Shown: positions 38,436-49,725 of the stretch, in pieces
Numbering within the stretch: position 1 is the first letter of the stretch
Layout of the letters: the number at the start of each line of letters is the position of its first letter
Source: Phallusia mammillata
Lineage: Eukaryota > Chordata > Ascidiacea > Phlebobranchia > Ascidiidae
Reading direction: 5' to 3'
NCBI GenBank assembly: GCA_003260075.1
Contig: QLIY01000136.1
Coordinates: forward strand, 1-64,000
DNA length: 64,000 bases
Notes under the pieces: generated by a model
What the model was told of the DNA's origin: nothing
Database searches by the model: none
What the model saw: only the letters and a program-made list of their open reading frames with translations
Translations under genes and position numbers: made by a program

Positions 38436-38514
38436 AGAAAAGGGCGCCACAAGCGTCTGGAGCTCGTTATGGGACAATCATGGAGATGTTTGGGATGAAA
38501 AGATACCCAATTAA
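37286..38514 (+). CDS. Cytosolic sulfotransferase, copy 2, second exon interrupted by a C tract
   Basis: Exon 1 (37286-37990, 235 codons) has CSYAKTGTTWLQNIAWL, RLIKTHIKQSWVPFH with catalytic His, and LYITRNPKDAMVSMYFHYKG. Exon 2 (38300-38514) reads LPFIRQGQVGDWRNHLSSEQ, is broken by a 39-bp C tract (38397-38435), then resumes as WSSLWDNHGDVWDEK and stops. By comparison with paralogues only about five residues (EDLIK-like) should be there, so the tract stands for a gap of wrong length. The N-terminus is a little shorter than in the paralogues (starts MFFTLKHPVTEDT). Apart from the tract the gene looks intact. Confidence 0.82.
38397..38435. other. 39-bp pure C tract inside a sulfotransferase exon
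   Basis: Falls between SSEQSKIM and the C-terminal WSSLWDN block of copy 2. It translates to poly-Pro, which no paralogue has. Treated as a filled gap. Confidence 0.85.
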
Positions 38515-39459
38515 TAGTGTAGCTTAAATCAATACCTCAAAGCAAATAATTCTTTTGAACGAAAGTACTTATAACGAAGAACTATTTTGACTATGCTATA
38601 ATATTCTGTTGTAATATTGTGTCCCATTTTTACTTTCTTACTGTCTTCGTACCCCCCCCCCAGCAAATAATTCTTTTGAACGAAAGTATAACGAAGAACT
38701 ATTATGCTATAATATTCTGTTGTAATATTGTCACCCATTTTTACTTTCTTACTGTCTTCGTGAAATTATTCATACTAATTACAATACGATCATGGCTTGT
38801 TGAAAGAACAATACTATCGCATTGCCAACCAAACCATAGTGGTTTTCTGCAGCTCTGTCACGTTTTGCTTAGATCATGCTTGCAGGATATGTGGCACCAT
38901 TACTCAATGGTAATCAAGTTAATAGAACGTTTACCAATTTCAATGTCTTTAAAGATATGTCCAATGATAGTTATCACGAAAACGACCAAAAATGTCAAAC
39001 CACGACAAGCATATATAACAAAGAAAAATACATTGTACGCATTACTTCGACACACACAAAACATATGCCAATTAGATTACAGAGATTAGACAAATGGATG
39101 ATTTTACGTATTATAACAAGTACAAGTTTCTAAACAAAGTTATTCTACATTTTGCTTATATCAGTACTTACCATAGGAAATCGTATTACAGTCACACAAC
39201 GACGAAATTAATCAGAACACTTGCACAGTAATAAGACTTGAAACGGGCATAGTTATCAACGTTATTTTAAACATTAGCATTAGTACATTTGAATGGTGAA
39301 AACAGATTCTGTGGATCAAAAGAAAACTTGTCTCTTTAACAACAAGACTGCCGTTGGTTCTCAAAACTAAAATCTTACAAGCTTGTAGCAAATATTACCA
39401 AAACAATATGTTTTAGAACTGTAAGCAGGACCGTTGGTATTGATCCTGAAAAAAGTTTC
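38515..39459. repeat. Intergenic region with tract-linked duplicate
   Basis: 38541-38651 is repeated at 38662-38770 (AGCAAATAATTCTTTTGAAC starts each) across a C tract (38652-38661). The remainder to 39459 shows no gene. Confidence 0.6.
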
Positions 39460-40655
39460 CTAATTTTCCCACACACTTTTATGTTTGTTCCACAATGAAC
39501 TCCAACCACTCGGATCTCCTTTTTCTTTTATCAAATCTTCCATAATCTTAGATTGCTCAGAGCTCATGTGATTTTTCCAGTCGCCAACTTCCCCCTTCCG
39601 AATGAATGGAAGGTCTTTCGGTCGTCGATCAGCTCCAATCTGCAAAGATAAAAACATAACCATCCAATCTGATCTGGGTGTATTGTGTTTTGCTTACTAG
39701 ATCCTTAGATGCGAGTTTCATCGCGGGAAAGCTGCTCTTCTTAATAACTCCCCCCCCCCAAAGATAAAAACATAACCATCCAATCTGATCTGGGTGTATT
39801 GTGTTTTACTTACTAGATCCTTAGATGCCACTTTCATCGCGGGAAAGCTGCTCTTCTCAATAACCTGTTGAAGAAGTTTTTCATCATCCTTCATAAGAGA
39901 CTCGTAATATTTATTGCCGAGGAATTTAGCAATCTTTAAAATCTCAGTTTTTGGATCAACTTTTAGATCTTCGTAAAGTAAAAACAGAATGTTCTCTTCT
40001 TGGCGCCGTTCATACCAGTCAGTCACGTGATCAAAGTAACCCCAAAATTCGACATCACCTTGCACATAACGGTCAAACAACTTGTTAAAATCAAGATCTG
40101 GACTTTGGTAGAGATCAAACCCCTTGCAGTGGTAGTAGAATGATACCATTGCATCTTTTGGATTGCGTGTTATGTATATGTATTTTGCTGTGGGGTGTTT
40201 AGGAACCCAGTCGTACTTGTAATGTGTTTTCACTATTCGTGGATACTTGCTGTTGTCAATTTTGTTGGTAACTTCGCTTCCACTGAACTCCAGCATTGGA
40301 ATTGAGTGTCTCATAATGCCCGGAAGCCCCCCCCCCAATGTGTTTTCACTATTCGTGGATACTTGCTGTCGTCAATTTTGTTGGCAAACTCGCTTCCACT
40401 GAACTCCAGCATTGGAATTGAGTCTCTCACAATGCCGGGAAGTTTCTCGCCTTTATGTATTATAAGCCAAACAATATTTTGAAGCCAGGTTGTTCCGCAT
40501 TTGGGGACGGAACAGACAAAGATGTCGGTTGGTTTCGCTTTGTATTGAATTGCTGAATCGAGATGTTTCTGCTCAAAACCGCCCGGGTAGATGCATGTTT
40601 CACCAGTCACTGGATGTTTCAGGTAAACAAACAAGGCATCAGTTGGATCTGACAT
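39460..40655 (-). CDS. Cytosolic sulfotransferase, copy 3, first exon split by a tract-linked duplication
   Basis: Start codon at 40655 (MSDPTDALFVYLKHPVTGET). PAPS loop CSVPKCGTTWLQNIVWLI, then the sequence reaches a C tract (40327-40336), after which about 107 bp are repeated with about six differences before the exon continues: RIVKTHYKYDWVPKHPT, YITRNPKDAMVSFYYHC, to the donor at 39814. Exon 2 (39639-39460) encodes FIRKGEVGDWKNHMSSEQ and stops. A further C tract (39750-39758) duplicates the exon 1 end and intron. Joining the two halves without the overlap would give a normal SULT of about 295 residues, so I consider the locus functional but misassembled from two alleles. Confidence 0.8.
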
Positions 40656-42333
40656 ATTTTTTCAATTTATTTTACACTATCTGAAATACAAATACAACAA
40701 TCAAATCGTAATTTGATGTTATTTAGCTGAACGAAACAAAAACGGTTAATGTAAACTAAAGCAGCAAAACGGTTACAGACAAATTATATTTCTCAATTTA
40801 GAATCTAACTGTTCTTGTTTTAGACGTGCATAACTGTAAGTGACAAAACCATAGCAATTTTGCTTTTCAAACCTCATCTAATCTAAAGTGGTCCCCCCCC
40901 CCTAATGTAAACTAAAGCAGCAAAACGGTTACAGACAAATTATATTTCTCCATTTAGAATTTAACTGTTCTTGTTTTAGATGGCATAACTGTAAGTGACA
41001 AAACCATAGCAATTTTGCTTTTTTTGCAAACCTCATCTAATCTAAAGTGGTTTTATTTCAACGCCATATAACCTTGCAATGACAGGTTGTCGACCTGCGT
41101 TTACGTGCAAAGCTTTAGGAAGCGGTGCAATAGTTATTTCCCGCCCTCACTCAACCCTAACTGTTGCCTTACAGCATGATAGTTTGTGCATAATGCTAAG
41201 CACATCACGACCAAACACTTCCGTTACCAGCTGCAGTCGCTCAGCAAAAATCCGTAAGTTACAATTCCAACACAAGTCAAATGAATCTTATTTAAAAAAG
41301 AGTTATGACAAAAAATGTNCCTTTTTTTCCCCGTGCTATGACGTTACAATCGCTATGTGCGTAACAGTAAAATTGAAAGGCTATTGTCGGTATGTTGTAA
41401 TGATTGATTCATTTACTGAACAACGTGTCAAATGAGGTGACTTTACTACTACATTAAGAAAATTCGTTTGTGTTTACTTAATACGGTAATAGTTCGTTTG
41501 GGCAGAATGGAATCACTGCAGCGCGACCCATTTTTTGACCCTGCGCGACCCATGTTTGGGTCGCGACCCATACTTTGAGAACCACTGATATAAAGGAACC
41601 GCATCACGCTATGTTACTTGGACTTAATCGTCTTTAAAACTGAGCCTACAGTTTGTTGATTCTTTTTAAATATTAACTTTAAAGTAAACTCGCCAGCATA
41701 CACACGCTCAACAAATCGAACACTGGGTAAACACAGGAAACTATTGTACCACGAAGGCAGTGTATGTAACACGTTACAAAACACAGACACGAGGCCAAGC
41801 GATACAAGTGCTTGACACTGCTGCTTATATCCAACCACACGAAACTAAACATGCAATTACTGTTGTGACAGACCTCTATCCAGTTGTTAAAGGGCAGATA
41901 TTCTACACTGGCATGGCTCACTTGAGTTCTAAGTAATTTCATTCAAATGAATGGATTTTTTGGTGGTTTTCGCTACGAATCAGTGACTAGATTTTTGTCT
42001 GTTGAGTTTTTGGATGATTATTGCGAGTCAGCCCGTTTCTCGATGAACAACTTGTGTGTAAAGCCGACAGGACGCGTTCCATTTTTCCGCTTACTATAGT
42101 TTTTACCACAAACACTGCATGCATGGCAGCACATTCAGCTACTTTGTCAGTTAGCAATTGTAGGAATGCATAAGTTTCTGTCAGTTTGATAGTTTCGCTT
42201 TTAAAAGCCGCAGTTGGCACGCTGGGGTCTGTTCGTTCAAGCAAACAAATTTTCTGGGATCTTTTAATCCAGTCACAATATTTTTATTGAATAACAACGT
42301 ATATTTCTGAGCAGATTGTTAGGCTTTAAAAGT

Positions 42334-42423
42334 ATGACAAACGCCAATCAAAAACAAATTAGCAAATTAAACAGCCCAGAAATTCCCAGCTACATTCGAT
42401 CAAAACATCCAAACAAAATCTGA
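42334..42423 (+). pseudogene. Relic of a sulfotransferase first exon
   Basis: ATG-led frame ends IPSYIRSKHPNK before a stop; it matches the MPSFIRLKHPNRD start region of copy 1 and nothing downstream continues the gene. Length 90 bp. Confidence 0.5.
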
Positions 42424-43856
42424 AAGCTTATTGTATATTTGATGAACTTAAATGTGGCTGATGGACTTAAGACCATGACAAAGGTACTCTATCTTTCCTT
42501 TATTTACCGCTTGCCAGCATTAAAAATATGGACTTGTCTTCTTGTTCCTTAGCAAAATAATGCAACAAAATTGTCGCATGTGTGACCGTAATTTGTGTTC
42601 GATTTAGACTTTAGATATACAGCATTACCTTTTATGCTTCTTAAAAACATAAATAGTTTTTTTCAAGTTCGGTTATTCATTTGTCATTTCTCTAAAAATA
42701 TATACACTTAGTGTAAGAACGTTAGACTGAAGTTAAAGAGGCGGTTTCGACCCAATACTCGAGTTTTAACGACTTTTTTGGCGCATTCGAACTTTACTTG
42801 TCGCAAAATCAACAAACAAACTGCAATGACCAAAAAGCTCTATAATGAAACAAAATGCGTAAAACCTAGCCGTAAACCGCTATGCCTTTCCTCGCCTGAA
42901 TTGTTTAAGCCGTTTTGGTTTTGTCAGAAATACCCATCAACTTCCAACATAACATTCAACCCCCCCCCCGTCGTTCGACTCCCATCAGTACCTGAACTAT
43001 AACAATGAAGCAACCACATTTTTACGATCGCCTCATTTGCCCCACTACTGATTTAAAACACATAGTAACAAACTATTTTCAATGTTGTGATACCTTGTAT
43101 ACATCCAAGTTAGTCCACTTCGGCTATCCGGCTTACATTTAATGAACCAAAAAGTAATATAAAGCAGTCGAATTCGCCAGCTTGGAAATACTTCCATCAC
43201 AAATTCCAGGTAGAGACACATAGCTGCTTTACACATTTCTTTGCTGCCTGATATACCACCATTGCGAAAAACAACAAAACTACGATAACACAACGCTTGT
43301 ACATTTTGCATGTGACGTTATAGAATGCAAATTGAAGATAAATTTGAATTCGATCATGCAAACAGGGTGCAAAATTGTTTTATCTTGGTTACTAAACTGT
43401 AATGTTTACGGGCTAAAAGCTTAGCATCGTAACAAGCGCAGTAAGATGACTTAGCAACAATACCTAAAAGTCAGTCGACCCTGAAAGTCAGTAAACCCTG
43501 AAAGCAGTTGAGAAATGCATGACGTTAAAAACGGGCTGACGATTAATCATTTGACTCGAAGTAGACTGCAGCAGTAATAGCATTGTTTGTACATGCGCCC
43601 AGCAAGTATAGCAACGTCTTAGTTTCAGCTTGGCATAACGAGTAGCAGCTATATGCCGTATTATGTTTTATTTGTGGATTATGAAATCATTATTTGTAGT
43701 AAGGTATGGTGTATTGAAGTTTGCCATGAAACATTTCATACTGGTTCCCCCCCCCCCGTATTATGTTTTATTTGTGGATTATGAAATCATTATTTGTAGT
43801 AAGGCATGGTGTATTGAAGTTTGCCATCAAACATTTTATACTGGTGCCCCCCCCCC

Positions 43857-43916
43857 TGAGCAGAAACATCTCGATTCAGCAGTTCAGTACGAAGCAAAAC
43901 CAACTGACATCTTTGT
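43857..43916 (+). pseudogene. 60-bp sulfotransferase exon fragment bounded by two C tracts
   Basis: Matches 45091-45150 of copy 4 with about one difference (reads EQKHLDSAVQYEAKPTDIFV in one frame). It begins and ends exactly at C tracts, so it is best seen as a tiny contig placed out of context, not a transposed exon. Confidence 0.75.
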
Positions 43917-44351
43917 CCCCCCCCCCTCATAATGTCAAAAGTATTAAAATTTAGCAGATCGTGCTTTCTTGTTTCATTCCTTGTGTGATTGGACATGTCT
44001 TTTTAGTTGTGTTTTACTTGCAAATAGTGGTGGTGCATTTGTTTGCATATCAACACCAACGAAAAACTTTTGGCTTACGTTGTTGGGGGATACAATAGTA
44101 TCGGATGTTGCTGGCGGGTTGGCAAAACGTTGCGTCGATTGCCTCGACCGATGGCTGATAGGGTACAGCTACTGCCCCCCCCCCTTTAGTTGTGTTTTAC
44201 TTGCAAATAGTGGTGGTGCATTTGTTTGCATACCAACACCAACGAAAAACTTATGGCTTATGTTGTTGGGGGATACAATAGTATCGGATGTTGCTGGCGG
44301 GTTGACAAAACCATGCGTCGATTGCCTCGACCGATGGCTGATAGGGTACAG

Positions 44352-44649
44352 CTACTAACACCACAACTCACCCTACATTTAGCTAATTTTCGATTGGTGG
44401 CGAGGGAGCTGAGTTATTTAATCAGCTGCTAAAGAAGGATAGGGTTGGGGAGTGAGAAATTTTTACGTTAGGAATTAAACTTTATAGTTAGTTTTATTGA
44501 ATCTTTAACGATAAAACCTAATTCCTTCCCTAAAAGCCCTAACAGCCCTAACCGTCAGCACATTGTGAGATATACCGTTTTCAATAGGATTTGTGCTCTT
44601 TGGTAAAATTAACTAAATATGCGACTGACGTAAGTTATGGTGTTAGTAG
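44352..44649. mobile_element. MITE copy C (CTACTAACACC ends)
   Basis: Starts CTACTAACACCACAACTCAC and ends GTAAGTTATGGTGTTAGTAG, 298 bp, with interior TAATTTTCGATTGGTGGCG and AGCCCTAACCGT as in the other copies. Its left end abuts a tract-linked duplicated block. Confidence 0.75.
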
Positions 44650-45014
44650 ATTTTTTGGCTGATAGCAGACGCGTACAAAGCTTAAAAGAAAGGTGCTCTG
44701 ACTTTATTAAAGGTATAGTCAAAACAGCAACTAGCGAGTAAGAGTTTCGTGTAACAGTAGAGAATAAGAAACGAAATCACACGAAATACTAAAAAACGTA
44801 CCTGGCTCACGACAGGATACATAAATATCATGGCACAAGTAACGAAAGAAAACAGCTGCAAGCTAATCCCCAAAACACCAACACGCGCAACCAGTAAATC
44901 GAATTTACAGACGAAAACGTTACAACGAACATACACATCTTGGGCACAAGTTAGAAACCGAAATTAAATATTAACTATAAATAACTTACGATGTTTTACA
45001 AGGTTATCACTACA

Positions 45015-45981
45015 ATGGAGGATCAAACTGTACCGAAGTTTGCCTATCTTAAGCATCCGGTGACTGGTGAAACATGCATCTATCCGGCCGATATGAGCAG
45101 AAACATCTCGATTCAGCAGTTCAGTACGAAGCAAAACCAACCGACATCTTTGTTTGTTCCTTTACAAAATGCGGATCAACTTGGCTTCAAAATATTATTT
45201 GGCTTATAATACATAAAGGCGAGAAAATCCCAGGAAGAGCTAGGAACTCGATTCCAATGCTGGAGTTCAGTGGAAACGAGGTCACCAACAAAATTGACGA
45301 CAGCACATATCCTCGTGTGGTAAAAACCCATTTCAAGTACGACTGGGTTCCTAAACACCCCACAGCAAAATACCTGTATATAACACGCAATCCAAAAGAC
45401 GCAATGGTGTCTTTCTACTACCACTGCAAAGGATTTCAATTTTTTCAGTGTCCAGATCTTGATTTTAGCAAGATGTTTGATATTTATGTGCAAGGTGATG
45501 TCGTGTTTGGCGGTTACTTTGATCACGTGGCTGACTGGTACGAACGGCGTCATAAAAGGAATATTCTGTTTTTGCTTTACGAAGATCTAAAAGTTGATCT
45601 AAAATCTGAGATTTTAAAGATCGCTAAGTTTCTTGGCAGCAAGTATTACGAGTCTCTCATTAAGGAGGATGAAAAACTTCTTCAGCAAGTTATTGAGAAG
45701 AGCAGCTTTTCAGTAATGAAGGCTGCATCTGAAGAACTAGTGAGGACATCCTATGAAATCTAATAAGTTCGCATGCGTTATATTTCGTTTGTGTATTTGC
45801 AGGTTGGAATTGGACTTCGTCCGAAAAATCTTCCATTTATTCGCAAGGGGGAAGTGATTGGAAAAATCATTTGAGTTCTGAGCAATCAAAGATTATGGAA
45901 GATCTGATAAAAGTGAAAGGAGATCGAAGTGGTTGGAGTTTGTTGTAGGACAACCATGATAATGTCTGGGAAAACAATTAA
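45015..45981 (+). pseudogene. Sulfotransferase copy 4, pseudogene
   Basis: ATG at 45015 (MEDQTVPKFAYLKHPVTGET), then a one-base loss near 45095 shifts the frame just before EQKHLDSAVQYEA. The rest of exon 1 is open: TKCGSTWLQNIIWLI, RVVKTHFKYDWVPKHPT, YITRNPKDAMVSFYYHC, to a GTGAGG donor after 45739. Exon 2 (45803-45981) has a second shift: about four bases are missing where GEVGDWKNH is expected. A third lesion turns the Trp codon of SLWDNH into TAG. Three independent lesions, none at a homopolymer tract, indicate real decay. Confidence 0.82.
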
Positions 45982-46639
45982 ATTTTGGAATTATGGACGA
46001 ATATTGGCCTGCAATTAGGAAAAAGACGTTTCACCCCACGGAATTCTGTTTATCATTTTGACACAACCGTTTTACTACCAGTGTTGTTCACTCATGCGCA
46101 TCGAAGTGTGCCATTTGTTTGTTTGTTTTCTATTACCTCCATTGCCTGTTCATAAACGCCTATTTTGCGTTGCTCCTCTTTCACATTTGTAACATGACTC
46201 GGACATGGGTCGGGTGCACAAAAAAATCCACGATCGCTTCAAAACCTTTGTTTTTGCTTCACGTAATCTGACAGACTTATCCACCAGTGTAAAGTGCACG
46301 GATGTTGAATACACAACAAGAAAAACGCCAGTGTTATTTTTCTATTTCAAATTGTGGACTAAGGTGTGTTTTGTGAATGGCATATAGATGAAAGCATTCA
46401 GAAACAACCAAAAATGCCATCCAAAAATAAATTGTTTCCCATTCCCCCCCCCCGCCAGTGTTATTTTTCTATTTCAAATTGTGGACTAAGGTGTGTTTTG
46501 TAAATGGCATATAGATGAAAGCATTCAGAAACAACCAAACATGCCATCCAAAAATAAATTGTTTCCCATCATAACAAATTAGCCTATACTCTATGTTTGC
46601 GAAAATTCGACACCTACCAAGGCGTTTTTTAACAAACAC

Positions 46640-46785
46640 ACCACGTCGCACCAATCCAATACAGAGCAAAACCGACCAACATCTTTGTCTGTTACGTCCC
46701 CAAAAATATTGATTGACTTATAATACACGAAGGCGAGACAAACAATGGGTCCATGATGGACTCGATTGCAAAACTGCTGGTGTAG
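46640..46785 (+). pseudogene. Degenerate sulfotransferase exon fragment
   Basis: Reads IQYRAKPTNIFVCYVPK, a stop, then LIIHEGETNNGSMMDSI: the middle of SULT exon 1 with the GTTWLQNIVW core lost. No start, catalytic His or 3' part remains nearby. Confidence 0.65.
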
Positions 46786-46897
46786 TAAGGTATTTAGACG
46801 CTTTGAGTAGATGTGACTCGGTTACCATTGATTAATTGTTATCTGTTGTTAGTTTAGTTTCATATTGTACCACTGCAGATTCGTCAACATGTTTCTG

Positions 46898-47287
46898 CAG
46901 AGTTGTTAGTCGGGCCGGGCTTTTCGGGCCGCTTTCGGTTTCGGGCCGGGTTCTGGCATGAGTTTCTTAAAAAAAAACGGGTTTGATTCGGGTCCGACTT
47001 TACACTTTGTGTCAACATTTTTTTAAATAAATTTACCTAGCTAAGTAGTGAGTTGCTGGTCCTAACCTAATGTCAAACAGCCCTAAAACGCTTTGTTTAA
47101 GACCAATTGTATATTGTGTTGGTTGTCTTGGTCTTTTCTAAAGGCTTTAATGTATACGCCTGTCATTCAAGCTTTCCGGCCTAAACGGGCTTCCCAAAAA
47201 CGATTCAGATTCGGGCAGGGTTTCGGGCTCGTACTTTCGGGTTCGGGACGGGTTCGGGCTCCAGTTTCAGGCCCGCTTACAACTCTG
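46898..47287. mobile_element. hAT-like element, CAGAGTTGTAA family, copy 2
   Basis: Starts CAGAGTTGTTAGTCGGGCC and ends GCCCGCTTACAACTCTG; flanks TGTTTCTG and TCTTTCTG agree at 7 of 8. GGGTTCGGGCC-type short motifs recur inside. Related to 4412-4606. Confidence 0.65.
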
Positions 47288-48755
47288 TCTTTCTGAATTG
47301 TCTAGTAGTACAAACAACGAGATTTACGATGGAAAGACCGATGCTGTGTTGGGTATCTAGATTCGTTTATCAAACAAACAAGGCTAAGCGTGGAACAATG
47401 CCACAAGCGACATGTTTTGAGGACGGCCGAACGAAGTTGATGTTTTACAGATAAATAGCCTGTCTTCGTTTAACTGCTTCCCCAGGCTGGCTGATTGACC
47501 GTAGGTTACGATGTATGTGAGATTTGCAATGAGAAGCCGGTACCGTAATGCTTCTTAGACAGGCGTGTACGGTGGTCTTTACTTTTATCAAACGCCCAGG
47601 CTAAAAATTTAGTATTGTTTCAGTCAGAGTGACGGAACTCTGTGAAAGTGGCTGAAAGACAGTCGACTGCTGAAACAGTTAACAAATGCGTGGTGTGACA
47701 AACGTGTTGACAGTTTTTGAACTTTAAGTAAACAGCAGTATTCAAGGCATTGTTTTCAACGATCTGTAACATGCGCCTAGCGATTAGCAATAACTTAGTT
47801 TCAGCATAGCGAGTAACAGTTGTAGTCGCCCTGCCTCGATGACAACTTGTAAAGGGGTGATTACAATGAAAACTGTAATGTTCATTACAATTGTTTATTG
47901 AAGTCTGAGTGAAGTCAGACTTCAATATCAGCTGACTGATTAACAACGAAACAGTGTCTCATCTTCCTTTGTACTTTTGAAGAGGCAAACTAAATTCAAA
48001 CAATTTCACATCCAAATCTCCGGAATAATTATTCAAAAACATGTTGCGGCAAAACGGATTCATAGCGCCCTCTAACATAGTTAACGATGATTTCTCCCAG
48101 GTACTAACAGGTTGTGTTCTTGCTGAAGTTGTACAGGAAACTAACAGCATAATCAGGAGGAGTGCATCGATAAAACACCTTACGTTTATAATGAGTGTTC
48201 TAAAACGGCAATGTGACTCAAAATATCTTAGACATCAAAGGGAGAGAAATATAAATTATTTAAACAATTATTGTGACGAGTTTCCTGTCGTTCTATGTAA
48301 TGCTTTTTGCACCCGAAAATACAGGCGTTAATGTAAACATTGTACACGACAATGTAATGGCCGCTACACAGTTGTACACCACATACAGTCGTTGTTGACT
48401 CTGAAAGGGTTATCCGTAGTAAGGTATTGAAGCTTACCACCCCCCCCCCCTTTGCACCCGAAAATACAGGCGTTAATGTAAACATTGTACACGACAATAT
48501 AATGGCCGCTACACAGTTGTACACCACATACAGTCGTTGTTGACACTGAAAGGGTTATCCGTAGTAAGGTATTGAAGTTTACCATAAAAAACATTTTTTT
48601 CAGGATTTAAGAATGTCAAAAGTTAGCAGACCAGTCTGCACACACAAGAAGAAAAATAACTAGCAGACAAGGCTTTGCTGCTTCCCTCAAAATGTGTTTG
48701 GTAGAACGTTTACTCTGCTGTTAATGACAATTTAAAATAAACATTAATAGAAAAT

Positions 48756-49725
48756 ATGAATGATCAAACTGATGCCACCTTCGCTTACCTTAAACATCCA
48801 GGGACGGGGGAAACTTGCATCTATCCAGGCGGTTTGGGACAGAAACACCTCGATTCAGCAGTTAAGTACGAAGCAAAACCAACCGACGTATTTGTCTGTT
48901 CCTTCCCCAAGTGCGGAACAACTTGGCTTCAAAATATTGTTTGGCTGATAGTACACGAAGGCGAGAAAATTTGCGGTCCCATGATCGACTTGATTCCAAT
49001 GCTGGAATTCAGTGGAAGCGAAGTCACGAACAAAATTGACGACAGCAAGTATCCTCGAATAGTGAAAACCCATTTCAAGTACGACTGGGTTCCTAAGCAC
49101 CCTACAGCAAGATACCTGTACATAACACGCAATCCTAAAGACGCAATGGTGTCATTCTACTATCACTGCAAGGGATTTGAAGGATACCAATGTCCAGATC
49201 TTGATTTTAACAAGTTGTTTGATCGCTATGTGAAAAGCGACATCGTGTTTGGGGGCTACTTTGACCACGTGGCTGACTGGTACGAACGGCGTCATGAAGA
49301 GAATGTGTTGTTTTTGCTTTACGAAGATCTAAAAGCTGATCCAAAAGGCGAAGTTTTAAAGATAGCTAAGTTTCTTGGTTCCAAATATTACGAGTCGCTT
49401 AGGAAGGATGACGGGAAAATTCTTCAATAAGTTCTGGAGAAGAGCAGCTTTTCCAGTATGAAAGCTGTGTCTGCGGAACTTGTGAGTAGTTCGGACTGTT
49501 ACCAACAAAAGTAATGATCTTTTGACATTCATATTTTGATGTTGACAGATCCCGTTTAAGCGACCAGAAAGTCTACCCTTCCTTCGCAAGGGGAAAATTG
49601 GTGACTGGAAAAACCACATGAGCACTGAGCAATCAAAGATTATGGAAGATTTGATGAAAAAGAAAGGAGATTCGAGTGGTTGGAGTTCATTGTGGGACAA
49701 CGATGAAAATGTGTGGGAAAATTAG
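48756..49725 (+). pseudogene. Sulfotransferase copy 5, otherwise intact but with one nonsense codon
   Basis: Exon 1 (48756-49481): MNDQTDATFAYLKHPGTGET, FPKCGTTWLQNIVWLIVHEG, RIVKTHFKYDWVPKHPT, YITRNPKDAMVSFYYHC, FGGYFDHVADWYERRHEENV. At about 49428-49430 the second Gln codon of the paralogues' LLQQV block is TAA. Beyond it the frame continues (LEKSSFSSMKAVSAEL) to a normal donor, and exon 2 (49549-49725) is complete: FLRKGKIGDWKNHMSTEQ, WSSLWDNDENVWEN, stop. Truncation would remove about 76 residues, including the RKGxxGDWKNH segment that binds PAPS. It may be a recent null allele, a sequencing error, or a true pseudogene. Confidence 0.75.

Larger units (their letters stand above)
40656..45014. 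other. Long intergenic stretch with relics and many tract-linked duplicates
   Basis: Duplicates meet at C tracts 40893-40902, 43747-43757, 43847-43856, 43917-43926 and 44175-44185; the tract at 42960-42969 has no obvious flanking copy. Contents include a sulfotransferase relic (42334-42423), a misplaced 60-bp exon fragment (43857-43916), MITE copy C (44352-44649) and a hAT-like end near 41515-41590 (GGTCGCGACCCATACTTTGA). The single ambiguous base (n) of the window is at about 41320. No intact gene seen. Confidence 0.55.
45982..48755. other. Intergenic region with relic, hAT element and duplicates
   Basis: C tract 46444-46453 separates near-identical 46326-46443 and 46454-46570; C tract 48440-48450 separates 48306-48439 and 48451-48590. 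It contains a sulfotransferase relic (46640-46785) and a hAT-like element (46898-47287). Sequence at about 47770-47830 resembles 43590-43650, both upstream of sulfotransferase copies. Confidence 0.55.

Noticed and set aside
39718-40338. Two separate sulfotransferase genes at 39.4-40.7 kb
   Set aside because: The two partial first exons overlap by about 107 bp around a C tract and share one second exon; one locus is more likely.
41515-41590. Complete hAT element ending GAGAACCACTG
   Set aside because: The right end is clear, but I could not find a left end or matching ATATAAAG flank, so it is not listed as an element.
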